Shown here piece by piece: positions 14,653 through 21,251 of a DNA stretch of 64,000 nucleotides (position 1 is its first letter; every line of letters starts with the position of its first letter). The notes beneath the pieces are model-generated. The model worked only from the letters and a program-made list of their open reading frames with translations, searched no databases and was not told where the DNA came from. The DNA is from a virus. Position numbers and translations under genes: made by a program. The stretch lies in the IMG/VR virus record IMGVR_UViG_3300048687_000087, positions 1 through 64,000 of that record; one strand, given 5' to 3'.

Positions 14653-14708
14653 GCCCCGGTTTCCAGCCGTGAGGGCGCCGGGTCGACTCCGGCCCGGGGC
14701 ACGCACCA
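14653..14708 (+). repeat. tRNA-like hairpin module, copy 4
   Basis: GCCCCGG at 14653-14659 pairs with CCGGGGC at 14694-14700, and ACGCACCA follows. The inner hairpin GCCGG-GTCGACT-CCGGC has a 5-bp stem and 7-nt loop, the size of a T-arm. Spacing and linker match copy 3. Confidence 0.6.
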
Positions 14709-14738
14709 TCCCAACCCACCCGAACGGAAGGAAGATCC

Positions 14739-14912
14739 ATGTCCCGGAAGACTGACAAGGAGTGCGCTCAGCAGGCAGTCGCTGCGGCGATGGCCGGCGA
14801 GACCCCAGCTGTCACGAAGCGACTGATCGAGTCCTCGATGACGCGCGACGAGATGGCACGCGGATCCGCGTACATCGCCTCTGGCCAGAAGGTCACCGGC
14901 AAGGGCCGCTGA
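14739..14912 (+). CDS. Small helical protein, 57 aa
   Basis: ATG 14739 lies about 8 nt after GGAAGGAAG. The product starts MSRKTDKECAQQAVAAAMAG and ends VTGKGR. It is helical and basic at both ends, with no known family. Hairpin module 5 follows 18 nt after the stop. Its codon bias matches the neighbours. Confidence 0.6.
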   Translation: MSRKTDKECAQQAVAAAMAGETPAVTKRLIESSMTRDEMARGSAYIASGQKVTGKGR

Positions 14913-14930
14913 ACCTACCCGCAGCCCGAT

Positions 14931-14972
14931 CCGCCCGTCTCGAACGGGCGGTGAGGAGACCGGACAGTCCGG
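14931..14972 (+). repeat. Intercistronic hairpin module, copy 5 (second type)
   Basis: CCGCCCGT-ctcga-ACGGGCGG (8 bp) is followed by a second hairpin CCGGA-cag-TCCGG and then GCACCCAAC. This copy lacks the CGCACCA tail but keeps the hairpin-plus-spacer arrangement before CCGAGAGGA. Confidence 0.5.
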
Positions 14973-14995
14973 CACCCAACCCGAGAGGAACCCTG

Positions 14996-15184
14996 ATGGC
15001 CCTGTTCAAGAAGTCCCCTGAGGTCGCCGCCCTGCGTGAGGCCGATGCTGCTCTGCACGCGAACCAGCGGCGTGAGGAAGCGGCCGGCATCGACTACGAG
15101 ACGCCGGAGTACAAGCGCCTCAACGCCGCGGCGAACGAGGCCGCCGACAAGGTGTCCCGCTGGCGCGGCGGCAACAAGCGCTGA
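14996..15184 (+). CDS. Small protein starting MALFKKS, 62 aa
   Basis: ATG 14996 follows GAGAGGA. The start MALFKKSPEVAALREADAAL is similar to the gene at 15278 (MALFRRSQPEE) and to the one at 12148 (MAALFGSSS). The rest is a charged helix. The short hydrophobic-basic N-terminus could be a membrane or partner tag shared by these peptides. Confidence 0.6.
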   Translation: MALFKKSPEVAALREADAALHANQRREEAAGIDYETPEYKRLNAAANEAADKVSRWRGGNKR

Positions 15185-15245
15185 CCGGCTGCCCGCCGGG
15201 CCCGTCTCGCACGGGCCCGGTCGAGGGGAGCCGGGACACCCCCGG
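15185..15245 (+). repeat. Intercistronic hairpin module, copy 6
   Basis: An outer CCGGCT (15185-15190) / AGCCGG (15229-15234) stem encloses a 10-bp hairpin CCGGGCCCGT-ctcgc-ACGGGCCCGG. GACACCCCCGG follows. Copy 7 has the same outer stem and tail with a different inner hairpin. Confidence 0.6.
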
Positions 15246-15277
15246 ACCACTACATGCCAATCCCGAGAGGAGTCTTG

Positions 15278-15484
15278 ATGGCCCTGTTTCGTCGAAGCCA
15301 GCCCGAAGAGCCCGAGGTGCTCGCCACGGCCGCCGAAGTGGACGCTGCGGCACGCCAGTTGCAGCAGGGAGGTAGCGATCAGCTCGCCCAGCAGCTCATC
15401 GACCGGGCCGGCCCGGACAACGAGCAGCGAGTCGGGATGGCGATCCTGTCGCGCGCCGCCGACTACGAACCGTCCGGGGAGTGA
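15278..15484 (+). CDS. Small protein starting MALFRRS, 68 aa
   Basis: ATG 15278 has GAGAGGAG upstream; an ATG at 15254 lies before that site and is rejected. The product is helical (EVDAAARQLQQGGSDQLAQQ) and ends in an acidic tail. It shares the MALF-basic-basic-S start with the protein at 14996. The next gene overlaps its stop by 4 nt. Confidence 0.6.
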   Translation: MALFRRSQPEEPEVLATAAEVDAAARQLQQGGSDQLAQQLIDRAGPDNEQRVGMAILSRAADYEPSGE

Positions 15485-15675
15485 GCGCCATGCCGAAACG
15501 CAAAGAGCCGCCGGTGGGCGCGTGCCCGCAGTGCTTTAACCACGTCGAGAACAAGGATCACGGGTCGACCTTCCTGGGCCTGTTCGGCGAACCGGAGTGC
15601 GCGGCGTGCACGGACCACTACAACAACGGCTGCCCCACGGTCGTGCCGCCGAAGCCGGGATTCGGCTGGTGGTGA
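15481..15675 (+). CDS. Small CxxC protein, 64 aa
   Basis: GTG 15481 overlaps the previous TGA; ATG 15490 is an alternative. Two pairs, CPQC and CAAC, about 25 residues apart, suggest a small zinc ribbon. The C-terminus is Pro/Gly-rich (VVPPKPGFGWW). Function unknown. Confidence 0.65.
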   Translation: MSAMPKRKEPPVGACPQCFNHVENKDHGSTFLGLFGEPECAACTDHYNNGCPTVVPPKPGFGWW

Positions 15676-15739
15676 CCGGCTCCACCGCTCTCCCGCGGAC
15701 GTGTGCCGTGGGAGAGCTGTGAAGCCGGGACACCCCCGG
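15676..15739 (+). repeat. Intercistronic hairpin module, copy 7
   Basis: CCGGCT (15676-15681) / AGCCGG (15723-15728) encloses GCTCTCCC...GGGAGAGC, and GACACCCCCGG follows. The outer stem and tail are identical to copy 6 while the inner sequence differs, so the structure rather than the sequence is kept. Confidence 0.6.
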
Positions 15740-15761
15740 CCCAACACCGAGAGGAACTCGC

Positions 15762-15941
15762 ATGGGATCCGCAGACCGCTGGCCCGATCTCACCGGCAAG
15801 AGCTGGGCGACCAAGACCTCGACCGAGATGACTGACAGCGAAGTCAACGACGCCCGAGCCACGTTCGAGGCAGTCGGCCGCAACGACTACGAGAGCGAAT
15901 GGCTGAACCGTCACGGCCTGCCCGAGAACTACGGCGACTGA
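15762..15941 (+). CDS. Small hypothetical protein, 59 aa
   Basis: ATG 15762 has GAGAGGA upstream. The product starts MGSADRWPDLTGKSWATKTS and ends HGLPENYGD. It is polar, with Trp residues and a helical middle (TDSEVNDARATFEAVGRNDY). No family is recognised. Confidence 0.6.
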   Translation: MGSADRWPDLTGKSWATKTSTEMTDSEVNDARATFEAVGRNDYESEWLNRHGLPENYGD

Positions 15942-15985
15942 CCGACTACCTAACCCATCCGTCCCGCACCAGACAGGAACCCCAC

Positions 15986-16093
15986 ATGCCCACGAATCCC
16001 CAGACCGGCAGCGAGATCGAGGTCGAGGACGACGGCGACTACACCGTCACCTTCGAGATGACGCTCCCGCCCCAGTCCGACGACGAGAAGTAG
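15986..16093 (+). CDS. Acidic micropeptide, 35 aa
   Basis: ATG 15986 follows ACAGGAA. The peptide (MPTNPQTGSEIEVEDDGDYT...) is acidic and probably forms a short beta-hairpin. Spacing and codon bias fit the tiny-gene array, which ends here before the Spd-like genes. Confidence 0.5.
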   Translation: MPTNPQTGSEIEVEDDGDYTVTFEMTLPPQSDDEK

Positions 16094-16117
16094 CCCAACT
16101 CCTGAGAGGAGGCCGCC

Positions 16118-16330
16118 ATGCGGCCCCTATTGCTCCTGCTCGTGGCGGCTGTCCTCGCGCTATTCGGTAAATGCCCGGAAGCTGTCACGGCCCTCGGTGC
16201 TACGGCCGGCCTCATCTTCGGAGGCCTCCTTCACGTACTCGCCGAGCCCGCCCTCCTCGCCGCCATCGGCGCCGGCCTGGCCATCACCGTCATCCGCGCC
16301 GGACGGGCGCACGCACGAGAGGCCCATTGA
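16118..16330 (+). CDS. Two-TM Spd-like protein, 70 aa
   Basis: GAGAGGAGG precedes ATG 16118. Two hydrophobic segments (LLLLLVAAVLALFG and GLLHVLAEPALLAAIGAGLA) are separated by a short loop with one Cys, and a basic tail follows. Small membrane proteins of this kind directly upstream of spdB and tra help spread DNA between mycelial compartments in Streptomyces plasmids. The role is inferred from position. Confidence 0.65.
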   Translation: MRPLLLLLVAAVLALFGKCPEAVTALGATAGLIFGGLLHVLAEPALLAAIGAGLAITVIRAGRAHAREAH

Positions 16331-16404
16331 TGCGCGCGCTCTACCTGCTCGCCATGTTCTTCCCGCTGATCCTGCTCGCCTTCCTCCTCGGACGAGGTTT
16401 CTAG
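16330..16404 (+). CDS. Membrane micropeptide, 24 aa
   Basis: ATG 16330 overlaps the previous TGA, and its own stop overlaps GTG 16404. The peptide MRALYLLAMFFPLILLAFLL plus a short basic end is one transmembrane helix. Tight coupling on both sides supports translation. It probably belongs to the Spd membrane complex. Confidence 0.6.
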   Translation: MRALYLLAMFFPLILLAFLLGRGF

Positions 16405-17228
16405 TGAACGCTCCACCGTCCCGCATCGGTTGGGATCCGCTCGTTGCGGTGTCCCTGATTGCCGGTGTCGGGTTCACGGCGATCGCCGAGTACCAGCTCG
16501 CCAGAACAATCGGCGCGCCCGTCCCGGTGGCGGTACTCCTGCCCGTCGCCCTCGACGTGTACGTCGTCGCTGCGATCCGTCGCTCCCGCGGCCGGGACAT
16601 CGCCCTCGCGCTCCTGTTGATGGGCGTCGCGCAGGTGTCAGCGCACATGCTCGAAGCCGGCGTCGTGGAGATCTCAGTACCGCTCGTCGCCGCCGTGTCG
16701 GTACTAGTACCGCTCGTCATCTGGCGAGTGCACGCACTGGCGGTACTGCCCGACAAGCAGCACGTGAAATCCGGTACCAAAGCGGGGGTCGCCGAGCATC
16801 CGGTACCGGATGCCACCGTCGAGCGAGTACCGGCACCGGAGACCGTCGCAGTACCGGATGCCGACCCGGTCCCGGTACCGGCTGCGAGCCGCCCGGAACT
16901 CGAAGCCGTACCGGAGTCAGTACCGGACCCGGTACCGGTACGGCCGCGTCGCCGCACCAGCAAGAGGACCGGGCGCAGTTCCGCCCCCAAGGCCCGCCCC
17001 AAGAAGACCGGTACTGCCTCGTTCGACGAGCACGTCCGTACCGCCATCGACTGGCTCGCCGACGACCCGACCCTGTCCGGTACCGCCATCGGCAAGAAGC
17101 TCGGTACCGGCGACTCCTACGGCCGGCGCGTCCGCCGCGAAGCCCTCGCCCAAGCCGGTACCGAACCGGCTCCTGGCCCCGAGCACCGGGACCACGACAG
17201 CAACGTCCCGACCCTCACCGGAAGCTGA
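16404..17228 (+). CDS. SpdB-like spread protein with DNA-motif-rich coding sequence, 274 aa
   Basis: Residues about 10-115 contain four hydrophobic segments (DPLVAVSLIAGVGFTAIAEY, VAVLLPVALDVYVVAAI, ALALLLMGVAQVSAHM, VPLVAAVSVLVPLVI). A Val/Pro-rich linker follows, then a basic region and a C-terminal winged-helix-like segment (FDEHVRTAIDWLADDPTLSG). This is the SpdB layout next to traB, where SpdB proteins bind DNA and membrane. The gene holds about 25 GTACCG/CGGTAC hexamers, encoding V-P in one frame and G-T or R-T in another. Confidence 0.8.
   Translation: MNAPPSRIGWDPLVAVSLIAGVGFTAIAEYQLARTIGAPVPVAVLLPVALDVYVVAAIRRSRGRDIALALLLMGVAQVSAHMLEAGVVEISVPLVAAVSVLVPLVIWRVHALAVLPDKQHVKSGTKAGVAEHPVPDATVERVPAPETVAVPDADPVPVPAASRPELEAVPESVPDPVPVRPRRRTSKRTGRSSAPKARPKKTGTASFDEHVRTAIDWLADDPTLSGTAIGKKLGTGDSYGRRVRREALAQAGTEPAPGPEHRDHDSNVPTLTGS
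16531..17163. repeat. GTACCG/CGGTAC hexamer cluster, candidate clt/TRS
   Basis: On the + strand GTACCG occurs at 16677, 16707, 16803, 16827, 16851, 16875, 16908, 16920, 16932, 17038, 17080, 17104 and 17158. Its complement CGGTAC occurs at 16531, 16699, 16741, 16772, 16801, 16873, 16930, 16936, 17009, 17078, 17102 and 17156. Further copies lie at 17383 and 17464 in traB. The motif is kept in different reading frames, so selection on DNA is likely. TraB proteins recognise clustered short repeats near tra, so this may be the transfer locus. Confidence 0.6.
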
Positions 17229-17231
17229 CCC

Positions 17232-19367
17232 ATGACCACGACCGAGCCGATAACCGAGGTCGAAGAACGGCCTCTCAAGCTGGTCAAGCCGCCCGCCACC
17301 GAGACGCCCACGAAGACCCGTGCCGAGCGGCAGCGACTACGCCGCCTCAAGGCTGTGCTCGCCGACGAGCGCACCCGCGACGTGTACCGGCTCGCCGTCC
17401 GCCACGGCGCTTACGTTGCGGGCGGCGCCCGGATCATCACCCGCCGCGGATGGGACGACCGCAGTACCGCCCGCTACCAGCGGATGATCCGCACCGCTGA
17501 AGCCGCAGGGAACCGTGAACTCGCCGCCGACTGGGAAGAGCGCGCCCACCGGTTCCGGCAAGCACGCCACCAGCGCCGCATGGACCTCCTCACTTCCATG
17601 CGCAACGCGCCCAAAGCCGTCGGAGCCGGTGCCCTCACCGGCACGGGACTGCTCGCCGTCACCGGGATCGCCATCGCCGTCGCCAACAAGAACATCGCCG
17701 ACATACTGCTGCCCTTCGAGTTCGTCATCGGCATCGTGAGCTGGGCATACGTCATCGCCAGCGTGGTGTGGGCGACCGTGAAGCTCGCAGGCCCCAGCCT
17801 GGCTGTGCTCGCCCTGTGGAACCTCGGACGCCAGCGGCAGGCGGCCCCGGCGTGGGCGCTGCCGGAGAAACTCCGCACTGACGGAGGCCCGATCACCCCG
17901 TCGATCGTGGTGAAAGCCTTCCGTGACCTGCGGATTAGCGACCTGAAGAAGGCCATCCTGGACATGGAGGATGGCGGCGCATCCATGCTGTCGCCGATCG
18001 TCATCGCAGGCTGCGGCGTCGAAGTCGACGTCACCTTGCCGTCCAGCGTCTCCACCGACGAGATCGAGGCAAAGCGGCGCAAGCTCGCCGAGAACCTCAA
18101 CCGGCACGAGCACGAGCTGTACATTTCTGTCGCTCCGCAGCCGCGGACGGTGAAGCTGTGGATCGCCGACTCCGGTGCTCTCGACGAGCCGATCGGGCCG
18201 TCGCCGCTGGTCACAGACCCTGGCATGACCGCCGACTACAAGACCGGTCGTGCACCGTGGGGTGTCGACCTGCGCGGCGACGCCGTGTTGATGAGCCTGT
18301 TCCAGAAGATGGTGCTGGTCACGGGCCTGTCCAACCAGGGGAAGACGGCATCGTTGCGGGCCCTGGCTCTGTGGCTGGCTTTCGACCCGTCCGTCGAGTT
18401 CCGTATCGGTGACCTCAAGGGCATCGGCGACTGGCGAATGTTCGTCGGCCTCGCCACCGTCGTGATCGAGGGGCCGACGGACGAGCACGTCATGGACGTC
18501 ACGCACATGGTCGAGGACGGGTTCGAGGAGATGAACCGGAGGCTGCAGGCCCCCGAGGGCACTGTGTTCAAACCGCTGGTCATCATCGTTGACGAGGCGC
18601 AGGTCGCCTACGGGTCGGGTGCCCGGGAGACCTATGTGACGGACAACGGGACCGTGAAGTTCGGGGCACCTTACGGCGGGTCCAAGAGCACGAGCAGGTA
18701 CTTCCGGGCCGTCAAGGGCATCCACGACCAGGGCCGCGCCGTCAACGTGCTGATCTGGGAAGGCACCCAGGACCCGACGAACGAAAACCTGCCCAAGCGG
18801 TCCCGCGAGGGCAACCACATCCGGGCAGCGCTGGTCCTCGGCACCAAGTCCCAGGCCGAGATGGCGCTCGGCGAGGCGCCCGTAGAGAAGGGCGCCGCAC
18901 CGCACAAGCTGCGGCAGGGCTTCGACAAGGGACAACTCGTAGCCGCAGGTGAGGGCGTCCCGCTGGCCCCCGGCCAGGTGTCGCTGAACGTGCGCACGCA
19001 CTACATCAGCAACGACGACGCGAAGGAAGTCGCGGACCGGGCCAAGGCGCTGCGCAGGAAGGTCACCACGCTGCACAAGCTGGAGCCCGTCGAGGAACTG
19101 GACCCGCTGGCCGACATCGCAATCGTCATTGGCAGTACGGCGCGCATGCGGACGCAGGAAGTCCTTCAACTGCTGGCGGAACGCAACCCGGCTGGCTACC
19201 GAGAGTGGACGTTCCAGGACCTGAAGGAGGCCCTGGGAGTCGTCGACGCAGCCCCGCACAAGAGCGACGGGCAGATGGTCGTGGACCAACAGAAGGTCCA
19301 ACGGGCCCTCGCCGAACGCGACTCCAAGGACCAGGGAGGCGAGAAGAAGACAGGGAGTTCTCCCTGA
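17232..19367 (+). CDS. traB: FtsK/SpoIIIE-type conjugal DNA translocase TraB/TraSA, 711 aa
   Basis: Two transmembrane segments lie near residues 131-150 and 163-183. The motor has Walker A GLSNQGKT (365-372) and Walker B LVIIVDE (449-455), followed by DEAQVAYGSG. The C-terminal 75 residues form a winged helix (MRTQEVLQLLAERNPAGYRE, then WTFQDLKEALG) like the domain that reads TRS repeats in pSVH1 TraB. Such hexameric motors move double-stranded plasmid DNA between hyphae without a relaxase. ATG 17232 follows spdB by 3 nt. No rep gene follows, unlike in AICEs. Confidence 0.92.
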   Translation: MTTTEPITEVEERPLKLVKPPATETPTKTRAERQRLRRLKAVLADERTRDVYRLAVRHGAYVAGGARIITRRGWDDRSTARYQRMIRTAEAAGNRELAADWEERAHRFRQARHQRRMDLLTSMRNAPKAVGAGALTGTGLLAVTGIAIAVANKNIADILLPFEFVIGIVSWAYVIASVVWATVKLAGPSLAVLALWNLGRQRQAAPAWALPEKLRTDGGPITPSIVVKAFRDLRISDLKKAILDMEDGGASMLSPIVIAGCGVEVDVTLPSSVSTDEIEAKRRKLAENLNRHEHELYISVAPQPRTVKLWIADSGALDEPIGPSPLVTDPGMTADYKTGRAPWGVDLRGDAVLMSLFQKMVLVTGLSNQGKTASLRALALWLAFDPSVEFRIGDLKGIGDWRMFVGLATVVIEGPTDEHVMDVTHMVEDGFEEMNRRLQAPEGTVFKPLVIIVDEAQVAYGSGARETYVTDNGTVKFGAPYGGSKSTSRYFRAVKGIHDQGRAVNVLIWEGTQDPTNENLPKRSREGNHIRAALVLGTKSQAEMALGEAPVEKGAAPHKLRQGFDKGQLVAAGEGVPLAPGQVSLNVRTHYISNDDAKEVADRAKALRRKVTTLHKLEPVEELDPLADIAIVIGSTARMRTQEVLQLLAERNPAGYREWTFQDLKEALGVVDAAPHKSDGQMVVDQQKVQRALAERDSKDQGGEKKTGSSP

Positions 19368-19454
19368 GGGCCTCCCTGAGGCGCCTGACCCCATCTGACC
19401 AGCACGAATCGCTCTTTCAGGGAGGCAGGGAGGCGCTCGCAGCCTCCCTGAAAG
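19332..19454. repeat. CAGGGAG/CTCCCTG cluster with 13-bp inverted repeat
   Basis: Seven copies of CAGGGAG or its complement lie at 19332, 19351, 19360, 19372, 19418, 19426 and 19444. CTTTCAGGGAGGC (19414-19426) and GCCTCCCTGAAAG (19442-19454) form a perfect 13-bp inverted repeat. The cluster spans the end of traB and the gap after it. It could be a second transfer or plasmid-function site, or an mRNA structure. Confidence 0.55.
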
Positions 19455-19474
19455 CCCCCGGAATCAGGGGTTTT
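19451..19474 (+). terminator. Terminator after traB
   Basis: AAAGCCCC and GGGGTTTT can pair over 8 bp (one G-T) around an 8-nt loop, ending in TTTT. It would end the spd-tra transcript, but it shares bases with the 13-bp inverted repeat, so the two folds compete. Confidence 0.55.
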
Positions 19475-19530
19475 CGAAGGAACGAGCCGGCTCCTCGACA
19501 ACCCAGGACCGCACGGAAACGAGGAAGCCG

Positions 19531-20271
19531 ATGCCATGCGTAGCCCACGACGAAGACCGACCCTGCGGCCGAGAGACCACCATGACCAGGCCCGTAGCGC
19601 TGTGTCACATCCATCGTGTTCAGGTCGCACTCGCTGTCATGCCCGAGCTGCTGAGCGAACACCTGGCAAGCGCCGCAACGCCACTCGCAATACCGAGCCT
19701 CTTACAGGGGCCCCATGACCCCATCGTCTACTTCCTCGGCCACCGCGACCGCATCAAGATCGGGTTCACGACCAATCTCAAGAAGCGCGTCAACGCCCTC
19801 GCGCTGCGCCCCGGCAGCATCCTGCTGGCCCTGGACGGCAGCGCCGATCTCGAGCAGGCCCTGCACGCCCGCTTCGCTCCTGCGCAGGTCGGTGACACCG
19901 AGTGGTTCGACAGCACCCCAGAGATCCGGCACTACATCGACAACCGCAGCACGTGGGCGCATGGACTGGCGCGGCGAGGGCCGCTGGACAACCAGAGAAG
20001 GCCAACGCTCGAACGGGCCTCGACCAATGCAGAGCGTGCAGTCCTGCTTGCCGATCTGGCAGAAGTTCTAGGAAGCGAGCCTCGTATGCGCACGAGGGAA
20101 GCACTGCAGCGTCTCGTCGAGAACGCGCCGGCCACGTATCGCAGCTGGACGTTCCGGGACCTCACCCAGGTACTTCGGGCCGCCAACTCGCCGCCTCGCA
20201 CCTACCAGGGCTTTCCGGTCGTCGACCGGCAGTCCGTCCACACGGCTCTAGCCGCACAGCAGTCTCAGTAG
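19531..20271 (+). CDS. GIY-YIG (T5orf172/MUG113-type) protein with TraB-like C-terminal domain, 246 aa
   Basis: Residues 1-30 carry Cys/His residues (C3, C12, C25, H26, H28), perhaps a zinc site. Residues about 65-135 match the T5orf172 branch of GIY-YIG nucleases: VYFLG, KIGFTTNLKKRV, E108 and H112 in DLEQALHARF, then EWF. Residues 172-246 align without gaps to the last 75 residues of TraB (RMRTREALQRLVENAPATYR against RMRTQEVLQLLAERNPAGYR), roughly half identical by eye. A nuclease-like head on a TraB-type DNA reader is unusual. GAGGAAG precedes ATG 19531. Confidence 0.75.
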   Translation: MPCVAHDEDRPCGRETTMTRPVALCHIHRVQVALAVMPELLSEHLASAATPLAIPSLLQGPHDPIVYFLGHRDRIKIGFTTNLKKRVNALALRPGSILLALDGSADLEQALHARFAPAQVGDTEWFDSTPEIRHYIDNRSTWAHGLARRGPLDNQRRPTLERASTNAERAVLLADLAEVLGSEPRMRTREALQRLVENAPATYRSWTFRDLTQVLRAANSPPRTYQGFPVVDRQSVHTALAAQQSQ

Positions 20272-20301
20272 CTACTTCACCCACCCAACCGAAGGAGTTC
20301 C

Positions 20302-20469
20302 GTGGCCAAGCCCAAGCCGTTGTACACGACCGGAGAGATCGCGCAGAACACGTTCATCGTCGGCACCGCCATGTTGCGCGGCGGGCGCCTCACCGACCGA
20401 CAGAAGCGCCGTCTGGAACGAATCCGCGACAACGCCATGGACCGCGGCGGCGTCACCGACAAGCACTGA
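20302..20469 (+). CDS. Small basic protein, 55 aa
   Basis: GTG 20302 follows AAGGAG. The product starts with MAKPKPLYTTGEIAQNTFIV and has a basic helix TDRQKRRLERIRDNA. Small KPKPLYTTG-type proteins recur in Streptomyces plasmid and phage regions, with no known role. Confidence 0.65.
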   Translation: MAKPKPLYTTGEIAQNTFIVGTAMLRGGRLTDRQKRRLERIRDNAMDRGGVTDKH

Positions 20470-20492
20470 CCAACCCAACCCGAGGAGAACCC

Positions 20493-20705
20493 ATGTCCCA
20501 CATGACCACCGCCCCGCCCGCCGTACCGGAGACCAGCCTGTCGATCGACACGTTCGAGACCGTCGGCACCCTCGACAACCTGCACCCCGCGAAGTGGACG
20601 TCGGTCGTCTACGACCACGACGGCCAAATAGTCGCCAGCTCCGGCCTGAAGGACAGCGACCAGGAGTCCATCGACGCCGTCAACGCCCTGCTCGCCACGG
20701 TCTGA
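20493..20705 (+). CDS. Small acidic protein, 70 aa
   Basis: ATG 20493 follows CGAGGAG. The sequence FETVGTLDNLHPAKWTSVVY then DHDGQIVASSGLKDSDQESI suggests a small beta-rich fold with a C-terminal helix. No family is recognised. Confidence 0.6.
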   Translation: MSHMTTAPPAVPETSLSIDTFETVGTLDNLHPAKWTSVVYDHDGQIVASSGLKDSDQESIDAVNALLATV

Positions 20706-20726
20706 GACCGAGAGGAGACCAGCCCC

Positions 20727-21251
20727 GTGAACGCGCTGCCCGAGCCGCGCCCGACCACAGTGGCCGGGCAGCCTGGCCCCACCCTGTCCGACTCCATCCT
20801 CGAAGCCGCGGTCGACAAGGCCATCGAGACGGCCCGCGAGGAGGGCACCAGCCCGCAGGTGTTGATCGGGAACACGCCGCACGTCTCACAACCCGACAGC
20901 CGCATCGTGCCCACCTGGGCGACGGGCATCGCGGTCGCCTCCCTCGGAGTTGGCGCCGGAGCGACGGGTCTCGGCTGTGCTGCCTGGCTGCTGTTCCAGG
21001 GGCTGTCGATGGTCAGCGTTCCGAGCCTGGAGCGGTTCGCATGGATCGTCATCGCCCCGTTCGCCGGACTCGCCATGGTCCTCACCGCCGGCGCCGCAGC
21101 CATCTCCAAGGCCAGGAAGGCGACCCCGCGCGAGATCCATAACCACAACAGCGGACCGGTCTTCGAGGACAACCGGCAGGACCACAGCACGACATCCACC
21201 CACAACAAGTGGTGGGGCAGGAGCTCCACCGAAACGGAGGGAAAGCCATGA
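20727..21251 (+). CDS. Two-TM membrane protein with NSGPV-type tail, 174 aa
   Basis: GTG 20727 follows GAGAGGAG. After a polar N-terminus, two membrane segments (GIAVASLGVGAGATGLGCAA and WIVIAPFAGLAMVLTAGAAA) are followed by a basic stop and a tail with HNHNSGPVFEDNRQ. That tail resembles the N-[ST]-G-x-V...DN repeat of the small protein at 14386. Two-TM proteins with short solenoid-like tails are common near Streptomyces tra regions. It overlaps the next gene by 4 nt. Confidence 0.65.
   Translation: MNALPEPRPTTVAGQPGPTLSDSILEAAVDKAIETAREEGTSPQVLIGNTPHVSQPDSRIVPTWATGIAVASLGVGAGATGLGCAAWLLFQGLSMVSVPSLERFAWIVIAPFAGLAMVLTAGAAAISKARKATPREIHNHNSGPVFEDNRQDHSTTSTHNKWWGRSSTETEGKP

Noticed and set aside
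17337-19394. Long open frame antisense to traB
   Set aside because: It follows from the high-GC codon bias of traB. It has no ribosome site, and its composition (long runs of D, V, G, R) is typical of shadow frames.
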